DNA from: Limanda limanda
Lineage: Eukaryota > Chordata > Actinopteri > Pleuronectiformes > Pleuronectidae
Direction of reading: 5' to 3'
NCBI RefSeq assembly: GCF_963576545.1
Contig: NC_083648.1
Coordinates: 25,499,373-25,563,372 of the forward strand
DNA: 64,000 nucleotides
Below are positions 28,931-41,900 of this stretch, piece after piece; position 1 is the first letter of the stretch; each line of letters opens with the position of its first letter. Position numbers and translations under genes: made by a program. A model generated the notes under the pieces. It was not told the DNA's origin. It made no database searches and was given only the letters and a program-made list of their open reading frames with translations.

Positions 28931-30389
28931 TCCCCCCCATTGGCCCATTAAGGTTTAGGGGTTTAACAGGACGCTCACGCCGCGCCCCCTAGTCTGCAGG
29001 CCGCAGACGGACCTTATTGACAGGGCCTGGTTCACATGGGCAGCGGCAGCTGGAACAGCATTTCAGGGGGCATCTGCTTTTTTGCGTATCCTCTGGTGGC
29101 ACTTCCGCTTTTTGCTGTCAATCAAGGCCAGCAGCTGTCTGAAGAAATAATAATAAATATAATAAAATAATATTGAAAAATTAAACATAAACAATTTATT
29201 GAATAAATAAGAAGCAGTTGCCACCTATATACAAGCAAAACATAAGAAAATATACTTTTTTAATTTATTTTAAAGTATAAATAACTAAAATGAAAGGTAT
29301 TTTATTATTAAATAACTAAAAGAAAAAAGAAAAATAAATCAATTTAAAATGTATGTAGCAGCTAAGCTGTTTGAATTAAGGAATAACCAACAAGTTGAGC
29401 CAGACAGGCCATGGACTGTTGGACATCGGGTGTGAATGATTGCAAAGCCTACTTGACTGAAAAAGGAGAGCACCAGGCATGATGTACAAACCTTCTTATG
29501 TTTATGAGAGTGTGTCTTTGGCAGCTGGTTTGAGGACCAGCAATATGGGGATTATCTTATTTCTATCAGCAGGGGAGGTCTGTCATAGCCTTTAACGCTT
29601 AGGGCTGGGGCCAGGTGCTGTGCACTCCTGCTTTGCTGGCGTACCTTATCACCTGATTTTCCGCCTGATGAAGCTGTGATCCCGGAGACTTGAACAGATC
29701 TCGCTGACTATATATATATATATATATATATCTTGTGGTACCTCTGCTCTCTGGTATTGTACACCCTTACAAAAAGTTGCATTCTGGCAAAGAACAAAGT
29801 TGTAACCATCAACACTGATTCTAGATATGCTTTTGGTTTTGATTTAAGTAAATAATTAAGATGAGAGGTTGTGCAGTCTGTCGGCGAGCCCTTTTGTTCC
29901 TGTTGCCCACTGTCACGCATGGCCCATCACATGGGAAAAGGGGGGATATATTAAATAATAAGATCACAATGGTTTGCATCAGACATCGCACACATTTTGC
30001 ACTATAGTGGAAAGATGCATTACTTTTCAGCAAACTAGGAGAAAGTACAGCACAGTGAAACACGATCATTTGTTACATTAATCATATGTCCCTTTATAAA
30101 TTGGAAATAGAGTTAATCTAATTCTATATTTTTGAATCGTCTGTTTTTCTGGTGTGACAGCAATACCCTTCCATTCTATTCTGATAATTTTGCCAAAGAT
30201 AGGGTCGCAAACCACAAGTTTATTGAATTTATAACTTTTTAATAGATCAAATTAAAATTTTAATTACAATTAATAACTTATGATAATAACAATACTGTTC
30301 CATGTGGGACTCTTGTACGTGCTAGGCCCTTTGAATTGTCCTAACTCCCCCCACTTAAGGCATCTCAACAGAGACCTACCTGAAAAGAA

Positions 30390-30780
30390 GATACATATAT
30401 ATATTCATATTTTTTTAATTTAATATTCCCCACTCCTTCATCCGGTAAACTGCTGCTTTTGTACTAAGTAGATGTTGCCTGCCAGGTCACAAGATCACAG
30501 GTCACATTTAATAGGTACTTACCTCACATATATTCATATTATTTAATTTAATATACCCCACTCTTTCACCCTGTAAACTGCTGCGTCATTTTAATATGTT
30601 ATACATTTATGTTATATGTTATATGGTATGTCAATTTTTAAATTTTTTTAAAGCCCGTCTACTGTGTAGATGCTGCCTGCATAGATGCTGCTTGCCATGT
30701 CCCAAGAATTTTTATTCACATGCACGCTCTCATTGGTGCATGTGACTTGATTTGATTTGACTTTGATGTAAACATTTACA
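30390..30780 (+). repeat. LINE 3' UTR relic with an internal direct repeat
   Basis: Two similar segments about 135 bp apart (about 30396-30455 and 30529-30585) share 'atatattcatatt', 'tttaatttaatat' and 'gtaaactgctgc'. They are followed by 'cattggtgcatgtgac' and a 'tttgatttgac' tail, words found at the 3' ends of fish L2/Rex-type LINEs. Family assignment is by memory of such tails only. Confidence 0.5.
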
Positions 30781-31145
30781 TTCACCGAACACAAAAACAC
30801 AAATTCAGTGAATTGACCTGGATTTAGTGCGAGAATACAACTAGTTAGAGAAGCACTAAGTGGAAATGTATATGGCTCATAAACTACTTATGAATTAAAT
30901 CTTTATATTCCACATCAAATTTAGACAAATTGGCTGACTTTTGTTGAATAGAACAAAATTGTGCATTGTGCATTTTGTGCAAACGCCGGAGAAGCCAGTT
31001 ACAGTTTGTCTTTTTGTTTTACTGCTTTGTGTTTGCTACGGGTGCTCTCTTCATTCAGGCTATAGGTCTCTCGACCACTGCATCAATCTTCTTTTGTTAA
31101 AAGACTGATCATGTTATGTTAAAGCCTCTAAGAGAAATCGTGTAA

Positions 31146-31308
31146 AGCTGATTTCACATGACACAGCAGCACAATATCACTGTGTAATGAACCTGAAGTT
31201 GTTAACAATCCACCAGTAAACCAGGAAGAGGAGGAAATGCTCCAACACATTTTCTCTTCAGCTTCACAATGGGGTGATGTTGTGCTGCTGTTCCATGTGA
31301 AATCAGCT
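31146..31308. repeat. 35-bp inverted repeat (MITE-like core)
   Basis: The arm at 31146-31180 and the arm at 31274-31308 are reverse complements over 35 bp with three mismatches; both outer ends read 'agctgatttcacatg'. The loop is 93 bp. It may be the inside of a larger hAT-like non-autonomous element (a 'ctgcagtcctag' hAT-like end occurs near 31577), but its outer ends are not defined. Confidence 0.6.
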
Positions 31309-32891
31309 CAGTACAGTTTGCAGGCTCCCACTTCTGACGATTTGTCTTTGCTGTATCATTAGCGGTGTTCGTCTTTACCTTTTTTTAAATGTTTAGTCCA
31401 GAGGGGAGACGGCGTTGTCACGTGACCTACACAAGGAACAGGATAGGATGGTGTATTGCATCTCAGGAGACACTGCCACCGTGTTTGTGCCATTATTACG
31501 AACGATTGATTACTATATTAGTTGCTAACTATGTTTGTAATGGATTATAATCGATTAAATCAAAACCGTTTTCTGCAGTCCTAGCAGGAATGCTTAGTAC
31601 TGTTCCTTTATAGCGGGACTGACCCTCCTACTGGATCTTTGGTGCAGCTCAGTGAGACTGTTCATGTGAATGTAAGAGAAAAGGCTCCCCTCTTTGACTG
31701 AAACCTTTTTATTTGATTATAATTATCAATTTTATTCCTCCATTTAACAAAAGTATATTGAGATAGCCAAGCCTTGGGATTGGCAATATTTAGTAATTAC
31801 TACCATTTATGCTAATGAGCCTAATCTAATTATGTAAATTGAGAGGCCAGATGAATCCCAGTGCCAGTATCTGTGTAATTATTTATATCTATAATTCTAC
31901 AGATCAGGGAGATAGACCAAAACAGTATCTGGTGCAAAATAGGGAGGGACTGGGCGCTAATTACAAATATCTCACATGATACATTAATTACATTAATTAA
32001 TTACAGTTTCTGTATCCCAATACTTTCTCCCTATCCTTCTTCCCACAACTGGGCTGGGAGAGGAGAACATTATAAACCAACAAGGAGCTCTCCTCGTGCT
32101 TAATCAAAGATGAATCTCCTTATTTGCATTTCTAAGTGGAGTTAATTAGAATTGCCCAAATTGTGTATGTGTGCATGTGTGTGTGTCTTTGCTCAGAGAT
32201 ACTCTTGCTGTGTATATACTTTCTTTCTTTCTTCGTCATGAGGAACACATGGCATATTAAGGTGTGAAGTTGGAATACATGCTTTTGACAGTAAAGACTT
32301 GAGCCAGACTGATACTGGACTTTTGGGGCTGATGCCAATTTTAGGGAGTAAGAAATTGTCATGTCGCTATTGTTGTTAGACTGGTCGAGGAAAACCAGAG
32401 CATAAATTGGATTAGACTCCCAATCCCAAGAAAGGCAGTGGCATATTTCCTAAATTCTCCAGTTAGCAAAACAAAACAGAATAGAACAAAGCCAAACAAA
32501 TGGGAAAGCTCAAAAAAAAAGAGAACCAGGTGATAAATATTTAAAACATTGTTTGTCTTTGTTTGAGATGAATCAATTAATCTATTTGTCTTTCCACCAT
32601 TTCCAAACCTATAGCTTATTTTTTTGCATTAAGTTCTGTGAGAGAAATGTTTATAGCTCTGACTAGTTGTTATAAAGAAAACAATAAGAGTGTAAATATC
32701 ATTGCATGATAGGAGTCACCCAAGCTGTCCAGTTGCTTTTAAGCACCTTTATTTATTAAGTGTCCAGCAGTCTTTGTATGGCAGCTCAGTTCTGCTCAGT
32801 CTCTCACTTGACTCTCTCCTCGTGTTCCTCCTGTGGCAGCTCTGCTTGTGCCTTTTAAACCTGAGGAGTAACAGGCATAACAGACCTCAGC

Positions 32892-33881
32892 CAGGGGCGT
32901 CGTTAGGCCTGTTTTAGGGGGGCTGAAGCCCCCCTAAAATGTTGTTCAGCCCCCCCAAATAATTATTGGGATTTAAAAAAATAATAATAATAATAATTAA
33001 AAAAAAAAAAATAAACTATTGTTTTACACATGGACAAGTTATTTATAACTCTAACATGCTACATATGTGAGTTCGTTTCTGGTTTGTATGTTTTCTCCCC
33101 CTTCAAATTACAATCCAATAGCCTCTCATCATACTTAACAATAAAAGACCGGGCACTAGGACCTTGGGGAGTCTGTATCGCTGCTGCGCTAGCTTTCTCA
33201 CTCTGTCAAGTAACGTCTCTCATCAAGACAGCAGGATTACAGCCAAGGAGTTTAGCTCATAGTAAATGATGCACGGAGTGAAATTGTAAGTACAGGTAGT
33301 TACAGAATGTGGCTATCTGTAGTTTCTAACGTTTGTTACCTGCTTGAATTTAGGTTTACTTGAGGCAAATGAAAGGGAATATTGTAATGAGCTATGTTAA
33401 CACTAAGCTAGCTAGCTAGCTATTTTGTTAGAAAATTTATCCAGTGAGCAAGAGTGTGAACGAGCAAATTTGAAATGTAAGAAATAACTATCGACAGCTC
33501 TCTATTCTTTGCATAATAGTGCCTATAGAATGTTGATGTTTATAATCAGTTAATGCTAGTCAAAACTAGTATATCCGTCTTTCCTTAACAAGCAGGAAAA
33601 TTATTTCTCTCTATTTGAGAAAAGTTCATATTTGTGTTGTCAAATTTCACAATGACCCTGAAATTCTGTCTCTTCTGTTATCTTATACTGAATGAATGCA
33701 AGCAAAGATACAGAGAAAAATCACAGTCTTTCTGATTGAACCAATCTATGAACTGTCTGAAACAATGGATATCCGCAGCCCCAAATTAGCTCAAAAAAAA
33801 TTGGCGCGTGATATGCGCGCAAACATTCAACATCCTTAGGGGCTAAGCCCCCCCTTTCTTTCAATCCTAGAAACGCCCCTG
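32892..33881. mobile_element. Non-autonomous hAT-type DNA element with target-site duplication
   Basis: The ends are CAGGGGCGTCGTTAGG (32892-32907) and, on the opposite strand, CAGGGGCGTTTCTAGG (from 33881), a hAT-like terminal inverted repeat. A direct repeat CCTCAGC flanks both sides (32885-32891 and 33882-33888); with the adjoining base this is 7 of the 8 bp expected for hAT. Sub-terminal sequence is rich in GGGGGGCT / AGCCCCCC palindromes. No transposase is recognised in its 990 bp. Confidence 0.85.
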
Positions 33882-34029
33882 CCTCAGCTGTGCTGATTGA
33901 TCCTCTGGTACAGGTAGAGGTTCTCTGTGAGCCACCTCCATGCCCATATACCTCCATCGCCAAACACAGGCCGGGGTGCCATCCAGCCTGAACCTACTCC
34001 AGGAGGAACCCAGGGCCCACTGCACCACT

Positions 34030-34560
34030 ATAAGGTCTGACAATCGCTCTGAGGAGTTCATCCCGGTACCTAACAGCAGTCAGGGTACCGCTAGCTATGC
34101 TATGGAGGTCTGTGTGACACTCCAAGAATATGCTTCTCCAGACCATCACTGACCCACTGAAAAACCTGTCATGTTGGATGATGTTAAAGGCAGCATAACG
34201 TTCACCACGGTTCTCCAGACACTTTCACGCCTGTCATATATTCTCAGTGTGAACCTGCTCTCATCTGTGAAGAGAATCGGGCGCCAGTGGTGGACTTGCC
34301 AATTTTGGTGTTCTCTGGTGAATGTCAATCGAGCTGCACGGTGCTGTGAGCACAGGTCCCACTAGAGGACGGCAGGCCCTCATGCCACCCTCATGGAGTC
34401 TGTTTCTGACAGTTTGGTCAGAAACATGCACACCAGTAAACTGCTGGAGGTCATTTTGTCAGGCTCTGGCAGTGCTCCTCCTGTTCCTCCTACCACAAAG
34501 GATCAGTTACTGGTCATGCTTCTGGGTTGATTCACAATCACTTGTGTTTCCTGAATGGAC
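34030..34560 (-). pseudogene. Second, decayed Tc1-like transposase fragment
   Basis: The minus strand reads 'LTFTREHQNWQVHHWRPIL' followed by 'FTDESRFTL' (the first catalytic Asp), 'YDRRESVWR', and then, after frame breaks, 'RYRDELLRAIVRPYSG'. This is the typical order of a fish Tc1-like transposase. The second Asp and Glu regions and terminal repeats are not seen. It belongs to a different subfamily from the element at 6180-7716. Confidence 0.8.
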
Positions 34561-34789
34561 AGATTGATATAACTGAAGTTTAACTGACTTGGTGTTATAC
34601 TGGGATGATTATATATCTCCTTAATTTCTTTGAGCAGTGTTTTTACCAAGTCCTCCACTAGCATGGGAGTGAAGATTTGATAACTTTGAATGAACACAGG
34701 ACTATGGAGCAAATATCAGAGGAATTATTTCCTTAAATTTGTTTAGTTTTATCTGAACACCAGCTATAATATAAATTGTTTAAATTCAG

Positions 34790-35290
34790 TTTTGTTTATT
34801 GGTTTTAAATTTAAATTTCATAAAAAAATGGTCTGACAAAAGAAGATTTTGTGGAAACATTAATACAGTTTCTATGCTGTATGTCAGAACAAGAGTGTGA
34901 TTAAGACTGTGAGTGGGTTTATTCACATGTTGAATAAAACCAATCGAGTCAATTAAGGAATTAAGCAGAACCAAGGCTGTTATTTCCAACATCTACATGG
35001 ATGTTGAAATCACCTACTTTAACAACTTTATCACCCACATAAAATTCAGAGAATTCACAGTAGACTTCAGAGAAAGGTGCAGGTGGATGATGTCAACGCA
35101 GCCTAAATGTATGAGGCTGATGATGAAACTTCAAATGAGCTTTAACTACCTTTAGGTCAAGGGTTGATAAATGAGTCAGATTTAAAGATGCTGCGACCCC
35201 TCCACCTTCTGCTTCGAGGAATAGGAGTACTAAGCTGGATGGGGAGGCGTTGCTTTATTTAAACACAGATATTCATCTTTTAGCAGCCAG
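34790..35290 (-). pseudogene. LINE endonuclease-domain relic
   Basis: The minus strand contains the endonuclease hallmark 'VGDFNIHVDVGNN', followed by 'LIDSIGFIQHVNKPTHS', 'LNHTLVLTYSIE' and 'LSDHFFMKF', the order seen in L2/CR1-like LINEs. Upstream fragments ('LKDEYLCLNKATPPHP') continue the same domain. Frame breaks mark it as a relic. Related 5' sequence may extend to about 36250, interrupted by another repeat at 35370-35640. Confidence 0.8.
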
Positions 35291-35369
35291 GTTTCAGATG
35301 ATCAAATCATAGACAATAATAATAACTATAATAACTAATAATTATTAATAATAATAATAATAAAAGTAA

Positions 35370-35640
35370 CTATTTATATAGCACTTTTCAAAAACAAATT
35401 TACAAAATGCTTTACAATAAAACTGAATTTAGAGAACCTTCAAAAATTCAATTTTAACATAATAAAGACCATTTAAAATGAAAGATAAATACCAACAGTT
35501 AAAAATAAGCCATGCAATAAAAATGAGTCTTAATAACAGATTTAAAAGAAGATACTGATATTGCCTGCCTGAGATCTTCGGGCAGGGAGTTCAAAAGTTG
35601 CTGGGCTCCATTAAAGGCCCCGTCACCTTTAGTGACCAAT
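35370..35640 (+). repeat. Fish dispersed repeat ('tatttatatagcactttt' type)
   Basis: It starts after an AAT-rich stretch with 'tatttatatagcacttttca' and 'caaaatgctttacaa', continues through 'aaaatgagtcttaa' and ends with 'ttgctgggctccattaaagg'. This matches a common fish repeat by memory, and similar starts occur near 1530 and 3270 in this window. Confidence 0.6.
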
Positions 35641-37615
35641 TTATATCAGATTCAGCTAATATTTTATAAATCACATTTAATCGTAGTATTTCTGGGTTTT
35701 AGTAAAGTGGTTGTATTCATTTTTATCAGATTTGTTTGTGTTACTCCTCTCCTGTTTACTTTGATTTAATTTACTTAGATGGTCGGGGGCCGACAGTTTC
35801 TATAGGATGTTGTGGGGGGGTGACTGCTCTAATAGAAGCGCAGAGAAGCATACAAGAATACAACTCTGGACTGGTGTTCAATGTCTTATAGACATTGACA
35901 TATTTCTAGATATGAGAGCCGCTCCATTCAAAGTTGGATGAATGCCATCTCTCCTTATCAGACCAGGTTTTCCCCCAAAACTTTGCCAATTATCGACAAA
36001 GTCCACGTTGTTTTTGTGGACACCAATTCAACAGCCAGCGGTGAAAAGATGACATGTGGTTGTGTACGTCATCACTGGGCCATGGAAAACTATGGAGTCT
36101 GACTTTGTCTTTGCACAAGTACACACCAAATCAATATTACATTTTGTTGCCTCGGACTGATGTCTATTGGCTCACTTCAAATAAAAGTTCTGTCTGTCAC
36201 AAGGTATTTTTCAAAAGCTCCCACACAATGTTTTGAAACAGTTGCTCCATTGAAGTGAAACAAGCTTCAGAGCTTCTGGATCATGCACTCATTACTACTG
36301 CTGTTGAACACGTTGCTCCCAACTTACTCATAGTTCAGACCTAGTGACTGTTAAGGCCACAGTATATAATTATGTATTCCTTTTGTCACAGATACAACTA
36401 ACATGTACTGAGTAGGACTCTCAGAATGAGCTGCTGCAGTGCATGTCCCGCTAATATAACTCCTGCAGCTCAATTCTTTTCATATTTGTAAATTGGATTC
36501 ACCTAACGTCATGTAAGTCAGCAGATGAGGGATTTGTATCTGCGGTTTGCACTCCATGGTAAAAGAAATCTATTTGGTGACTGACACATGGCTGTATCTA
36601 CGTATGGGTATATGTATGGATCTGATGAAGTGGTAATGGAAAATCTGTGGGGTAAATCTGTGGGGTAACTGACAATTATTGACTGACTTTATTTATTGAT
36701 GGCTTTCGAGGAGTGTTTCAAAAACAACTTACTCACCCGACCTTACTCGCCCCTTTTGTTAAAACATATAAACAAAAATGTTGAAAGGTGACTGACAGGA
36801 CGTTCTTGTTGCATAGGTCTTGCCTTTATGCCTCATCCATATGTACATGGCCATTCTTTTAACAGGTGTTTTCCTCGTCTGTTCTTAAAAAAACTGCATC
36901 GCCATCCATCCATCATCTATACAACTTATGCTTTGAGGGTTGCGGGGGGGTTAGAGCAAATGTCAATTGATATTGGGAGAGGTGGAAGAGACCTTGGACA
37001 GTTCACCAATCTATGATAGGGCTGAGGGACATAAAGAGAAACAACCATAGTGTTGCCAATGAATATGGCAGCAGACACATGGAATATATAGCACATGACC
37101 TTGGCTCAGACTGTCTAATTCAGTGTGTGGTAGTTTAGAGGGCAGCACCACAGGCAACACAGCAGACTCCCTCCCACCCGGCACCCCCATCCACACATGA
37201 CCCCAGGCTATCTGTCTGACAGCCACCAATTAGGACTTTACCAGTAACTACCCAAAACCCTCATTAACAGTTAATTATATCAAATCTATCTGGAATTATC
37301 TGTTGAAACCTGGGAGGAATACCCTCAAGAAAGCTTTCAAATGCTCCTGTGACAAGAAGCTGAGGGTGAGCTTTTGTTCTGAAATGTGCCCATTTTTGGA
37401 GGACGGGATTCCTGCAATACCTGTGGCATTGCTGCAAAAATGAATGGTGAAGTAAATTGTTTGATCTGTTTTTAAAGTTTAAATTAATTCCCAGAACTGT
37501 GCATGTGTCCATACATGGGACTCCATTTAACAGGCTGGAGACTATCTTTGACCAACATCAAATATTAAGAAAGAAACAAAATCAGAAAGAAAAAATGATC
37601 GAGATTTCCACAAAC

Positions 37616-37621
37616 TTTATT
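37616..37621 (-). terminator. Probable paxip1 polyadenylation signal (AATAAA)
   Basis: AATAAA on the minus strand, about 1.37 kb downstream of the paxip1 stop. No other gene intervenes in 37622-38987, which I read as the 3' UTR. There are closer weak candidates, so the true site needs transcript data. Confidence 0.5.
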
Positions 37622-38987
37622 CCAAAGCAGTGTGTGAGCTGAAGCCTTTACACATTCTATTTGAAAGCAAGAACATTTTTAAATCGTCTATAATTTAAAT
37701 ATTCATTTCACAAAAATAACATCAATTTATTTATTCTGAAACAGGTAACAAAAGGCTACAAAATGACTGGAAATCTATGCACATAATTAAAAACATAGAA
37801 AAGTAGATGTGACTAGAGTGTACACAGGTAGCTTCCCTATTCCTCTTCCGCTTCTTGCAATCATTGCTTCACCATCAAGTGAACTTATATGTGTAAATGT
37901 CAAGGAACACAATTCTTTTCCAGAGCACACATCACTGCAGTACAGATCGTTGGATATGAAAACATTAGCCTTGCTAATATTCTCTCAGTAAAAGACGATA
38001 GACACATTAGGAGCTACTGAGTTTAGCTTAAGTTGTGTTTCTGACAAACTGGTCATGTTAATTGTAGAAGTGGAATGTGGAATAACAGGCTGATGCAAGC
38101 TGACATTACACTTCATTATTTATGTGTTTGAAGCAGAAAAAATAGGAAAGTATAAGGATCTGAGCAACTTTTACTAGTGCCATTATGTGATGGCCAAACA
38201 AATGAGTCAGAGCTTCTCCAAAACAGCAGCTCTACTGCTGGTATGTAATAGTCTGTTCCATGGTGCAAGGACAGTTTTAGGAACAAGTTCATTGGCTAAG
38301 AATTAGGTATTCTCTTTGTTACCTCATCAAGTGGTCCAGATCAAGTGGTGAATCTAGCAATTCATTTTTTCTTTCTAAGGAAGGACCGATCTAACAAATA
38401 GCAATCAATCTGACTATTTGAAAGAGGGTAGGAAAAAGTAAAAGCTCATCTCATATTTCAAAGTTGAACGAGCAGTTTGGCCTTTAATGATAACTTCAGT
38501 GCAGATGGAAGCACTGGTCAGCAAGTAAGTTTAGCCCTGCCAGTTTTTTTCTTTGCCATTAGATGGCAGGCTAGAACAGAATGAAAAACCTGGAATTTGC
38601 AACGGTATGTAACAGAATGCTTAGTTAACTTTTCTATGTTGTCTAATTGCGTTTTCCAGTCATAAACAAAAAGTGTGTTCTGCTGTCTAGGTTTTTCTTG
38701 CATTAAGGAATTGGCCTAGAATGGGAAGAGGGCTACAATAGTAGTGACACAATCAGGCTGAAACCTTTAACTGTGGGTGTGTTAAAAGAGACATATCTTC
38801 AATGCAGTACTTATTGATGTAGATCAGGTTCAGATTCAGATTAAAGCTTACCTGTAGCACTGTAGTGTTCATTGTTTTAATTCAAAACTGAGTTTGAAAC
38901 AAAGCCAGAAGAAACTGTGGAACTGTCCAAATACATTAAATTGTATATAGGTGGATCTTTGTGTAAGAACTGTGTTCAGAAAAGTTG

Positions 38988-41900
38988 TCAAATAAAAAGC
39001 CCTTTGTCCTGAGCTGATATTGTCTGGAAAGGATATGAGTCATAGTCGAGTTGCTGGGTGAGAACTCCTGTCAGAATGAACTCAGCATTGTGGACATCTA
39101 GACAGCAGAGACAACAGACAACATTAGAGATGCAATGCAACACATCAGCACAATTTCTACAGGAACATCATTGTTTAGAGACACAGATAACCAAGCTTTG
39201 CTCACTTTGTACTGTCTACTTAAAGCCCCTACAAGGAACTATTCGTTTGAGTTTATTTTGGTGTAGAAACCTCTGTAGAAAGCGATAGCGTTTCCATCGT
39301 CTCAAGTCGTAAAAAGCAAGGTCTCACCAGCATGTGCATTTGTTTTGGAAGGAGTAAAAAAAAAAACAACATACAGCTCTTTGCAGGATGTATAGGGATG
39401 AGGTAACGTATCTTTCTGTTGCTCTATGATTGTTATTGCGATCTGGTTGGGAAATTCTAATTTTATGAGGTTTGGGCATTTGAGCGGTTTGAGAATGCAT
39501 GATTGATGTCCCCTGCTATGATGATCACGCCATCAGGATGAGCCGTCATCTGTTTGTGATGTCATAAAGCATTTCAAGCGCTCCCTGAGCCATAGCTTGT
39601 GCGGGAATGTATACCCCCATAATTGTAATTATTGTCAATTCCCTTGGAAAAAAGAACGGTCTTAGGAGTTCTCGGCTTGGGCAGCAGTGTAAATAATTTC
39701 TGCAACAGTGCTCCAGCTATGCTGCAGTAGCCGTGTACTTCGATCATTGCACACAGGATGTTGAATTTCAGCCAGATCTCTGAGATGATAGTAGCACAAT
39801 GGAGGCGTAATTCTCATTCTGCTTTTATTCATCTTGTTTATAAGAGATCTGGATTTGTCGAGGAAAAGACTCAGGAGCGCTGGTCTGTACTGGTTAGCCT
39901 GTAGCCTAGCTGATGCCGGTGGTCTCTGCTTAACCAAGGATGTCCGGGGGAGTAAAGAAGTGTTGAAACCGAACCCCATGATGGTGGAAATGTAAACATA
40001 GGCTTTTCCAGCCTGACTAGCGAAAATCATTGAGTCTGACTTCGTGAATAATCCAACCAGATCACAATAGTTTATAGAAAAAGGCATTTATCGCTGTGAT
40101 TGTCTCATTTGCTGTTAGCTCATAAAGAGACAGCAATATGAAAATGAGACTGTTAAGTAACTAGTTAAAAAATCTTAGCAGGGGCTTTAATAACACCACA
40201 TGGATTTTTCACCACCAGTTGTGCTGTGGTAGTGTTATGTAGTGTTTTTTCAAGTGGCTCCAGTTCTACAGGATCCTCAAGATTGACAGTTTGTGACACA
40301 AACATGGAAATTAGTCAACAAAGACAGAGAAGGAGGGAAAACTTGTTTGTTGGCTCATAGCCTGTGTGTTCGTGTCTTACCAATGTTCTTCAAAAAGTAT
40401 TCTCTACAGAGGTGCAGGTCATTGTCACAGGAAATTAAGATGATCTCTGGAAGGTTCTGCAAAACAAAGCCAACATGTAGTAAGACATCTGTACATTAGT
40501 AAAAATTAAGTCAAATAAAGAGCATTCTTTCTGTCAATGCATTTTCTGGTACATTAGATACTGTATCATTCCAACCTAATGCTGCATATTGATAGCTTTT
40601 CCTTGAAGATCATTGATTTTCAGGTCACAAACTTGACAGGTATATTCAAGAATTCCAATTAATTTTAAGGACCTTATTCTGTTTGTGCTCCATAATTTTT
40701 CTGTAAGAGGGCTGTTTGGCCAGCAGCTTTCCACCAGCACTCTCCAGGATGGGCTTCATGGTGCTGAGACTTGGGCAGATCCCTGGGGTGAGGTAAAAGT
40801 ACTTCCCCTACAAAACCCATCACATGAAAAGGGCAGACAGACGGTCAGTGAGGGACAGGCACAAAATCCATTCTATTCTATAATAATCATTACAAACATT
40901 GACCACAGCTGTCGGCGCTTGTGATTGAAAATCTCCGCCAACTGCAAGGAGCAGACACACAAACCACCTTTTGTCCACACTGTTTTCAATAGTCAATATG
41001 CAGGAAAAACTTTGCTAGTATCCTCTTTCCAGTAGCAACCAAGGGTGCACCTTTAGAAGTTCTCTTTATATTTGCATATACAAACATAAACACGTTAGGT
41101 ATTCATTCACAATTTTCATTCCCCATTACTGTGTTATATGACAAAACAGGAGTGAAACAATACATTTTGTAAACCTGTTGTACCATGCATACCTTTGAGG
41201 TCAGCTGCATAAGTATGTATGTTTTTGTCTGAAGGAGTTGAGCAAGTGTACATAGGCAACTGGACTTGCTTGTGTTTCTTGAAGACAGTAAAAACTCCTA
41301 TTTTAGAGGCTTCTTCAAGTGACCACACTGGCTACTGGATCTTTTGCAGGGAAACACGTAATGAATTCACTGTAGAAAACTTGCAGACTGCAGGAACCTT
41401 ATCTAATTTAATCTAATGGAGTCATTAAGCCATCGTGGGAAGGGCTATAGGTTTAAAAAGCAGTGCCTTGGCTCCAGGGAAGTCAGTCTTCAGACCTTCT
41501 CTGAGCGAGTTACCTTCTCGCTCAGAGAGTTACCTTCTCGCTCAGAGAAGGTAACATCTGTTGAAGTTTCAGATTAGCTGTTTCAGACTTGTCCTATAGG
41601 GGATCTCCAGAGTTGGGTCGGGATTTTCTTAGCAGTTTGCCTTTCGCACATGCTCAGTACAGCGGGAGATTGGGCCTCATTCCCAAACAGCATATAGAGC
41701 AGGGAAATGAGATGTGATCACAAGTGGCCATATGAGATACATTCAGGACACATTTCAATGCCAGGTGTGAACTCACATGCTTATCGTGTCTGCTTATGAT
41801 CTGATCTTTGAGAGTTGAAACCTCTTCAAGAAACACCAGCAAGTCCAATTGCCTTTGTTCACATGTACAACTCTTCATTCTTTCCATCTAATTAAATCTG

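Larger units (their letters stand above)
28931..37595. other. Repeat-rich spacer between buc and paxip1
   Basis: No host exon series was found. The spacer holds the mobile-element relics listed separately. Segment 28931-29140 is GC-rich and unassigned. 29160-30380 is AT-rich with a TA run at about 29710-29731 and nothing else recognised. 36250-37595 shows nothing I can name. Confidence 0.5.

Noticed and set aside
39662..40087. 141-codon minus-strand frame considered as a new gene
   Set aside because: Neighbouring frames show LINE endonuclease segments, and it sits within a paxip1 intron, so it is a LINE relic.
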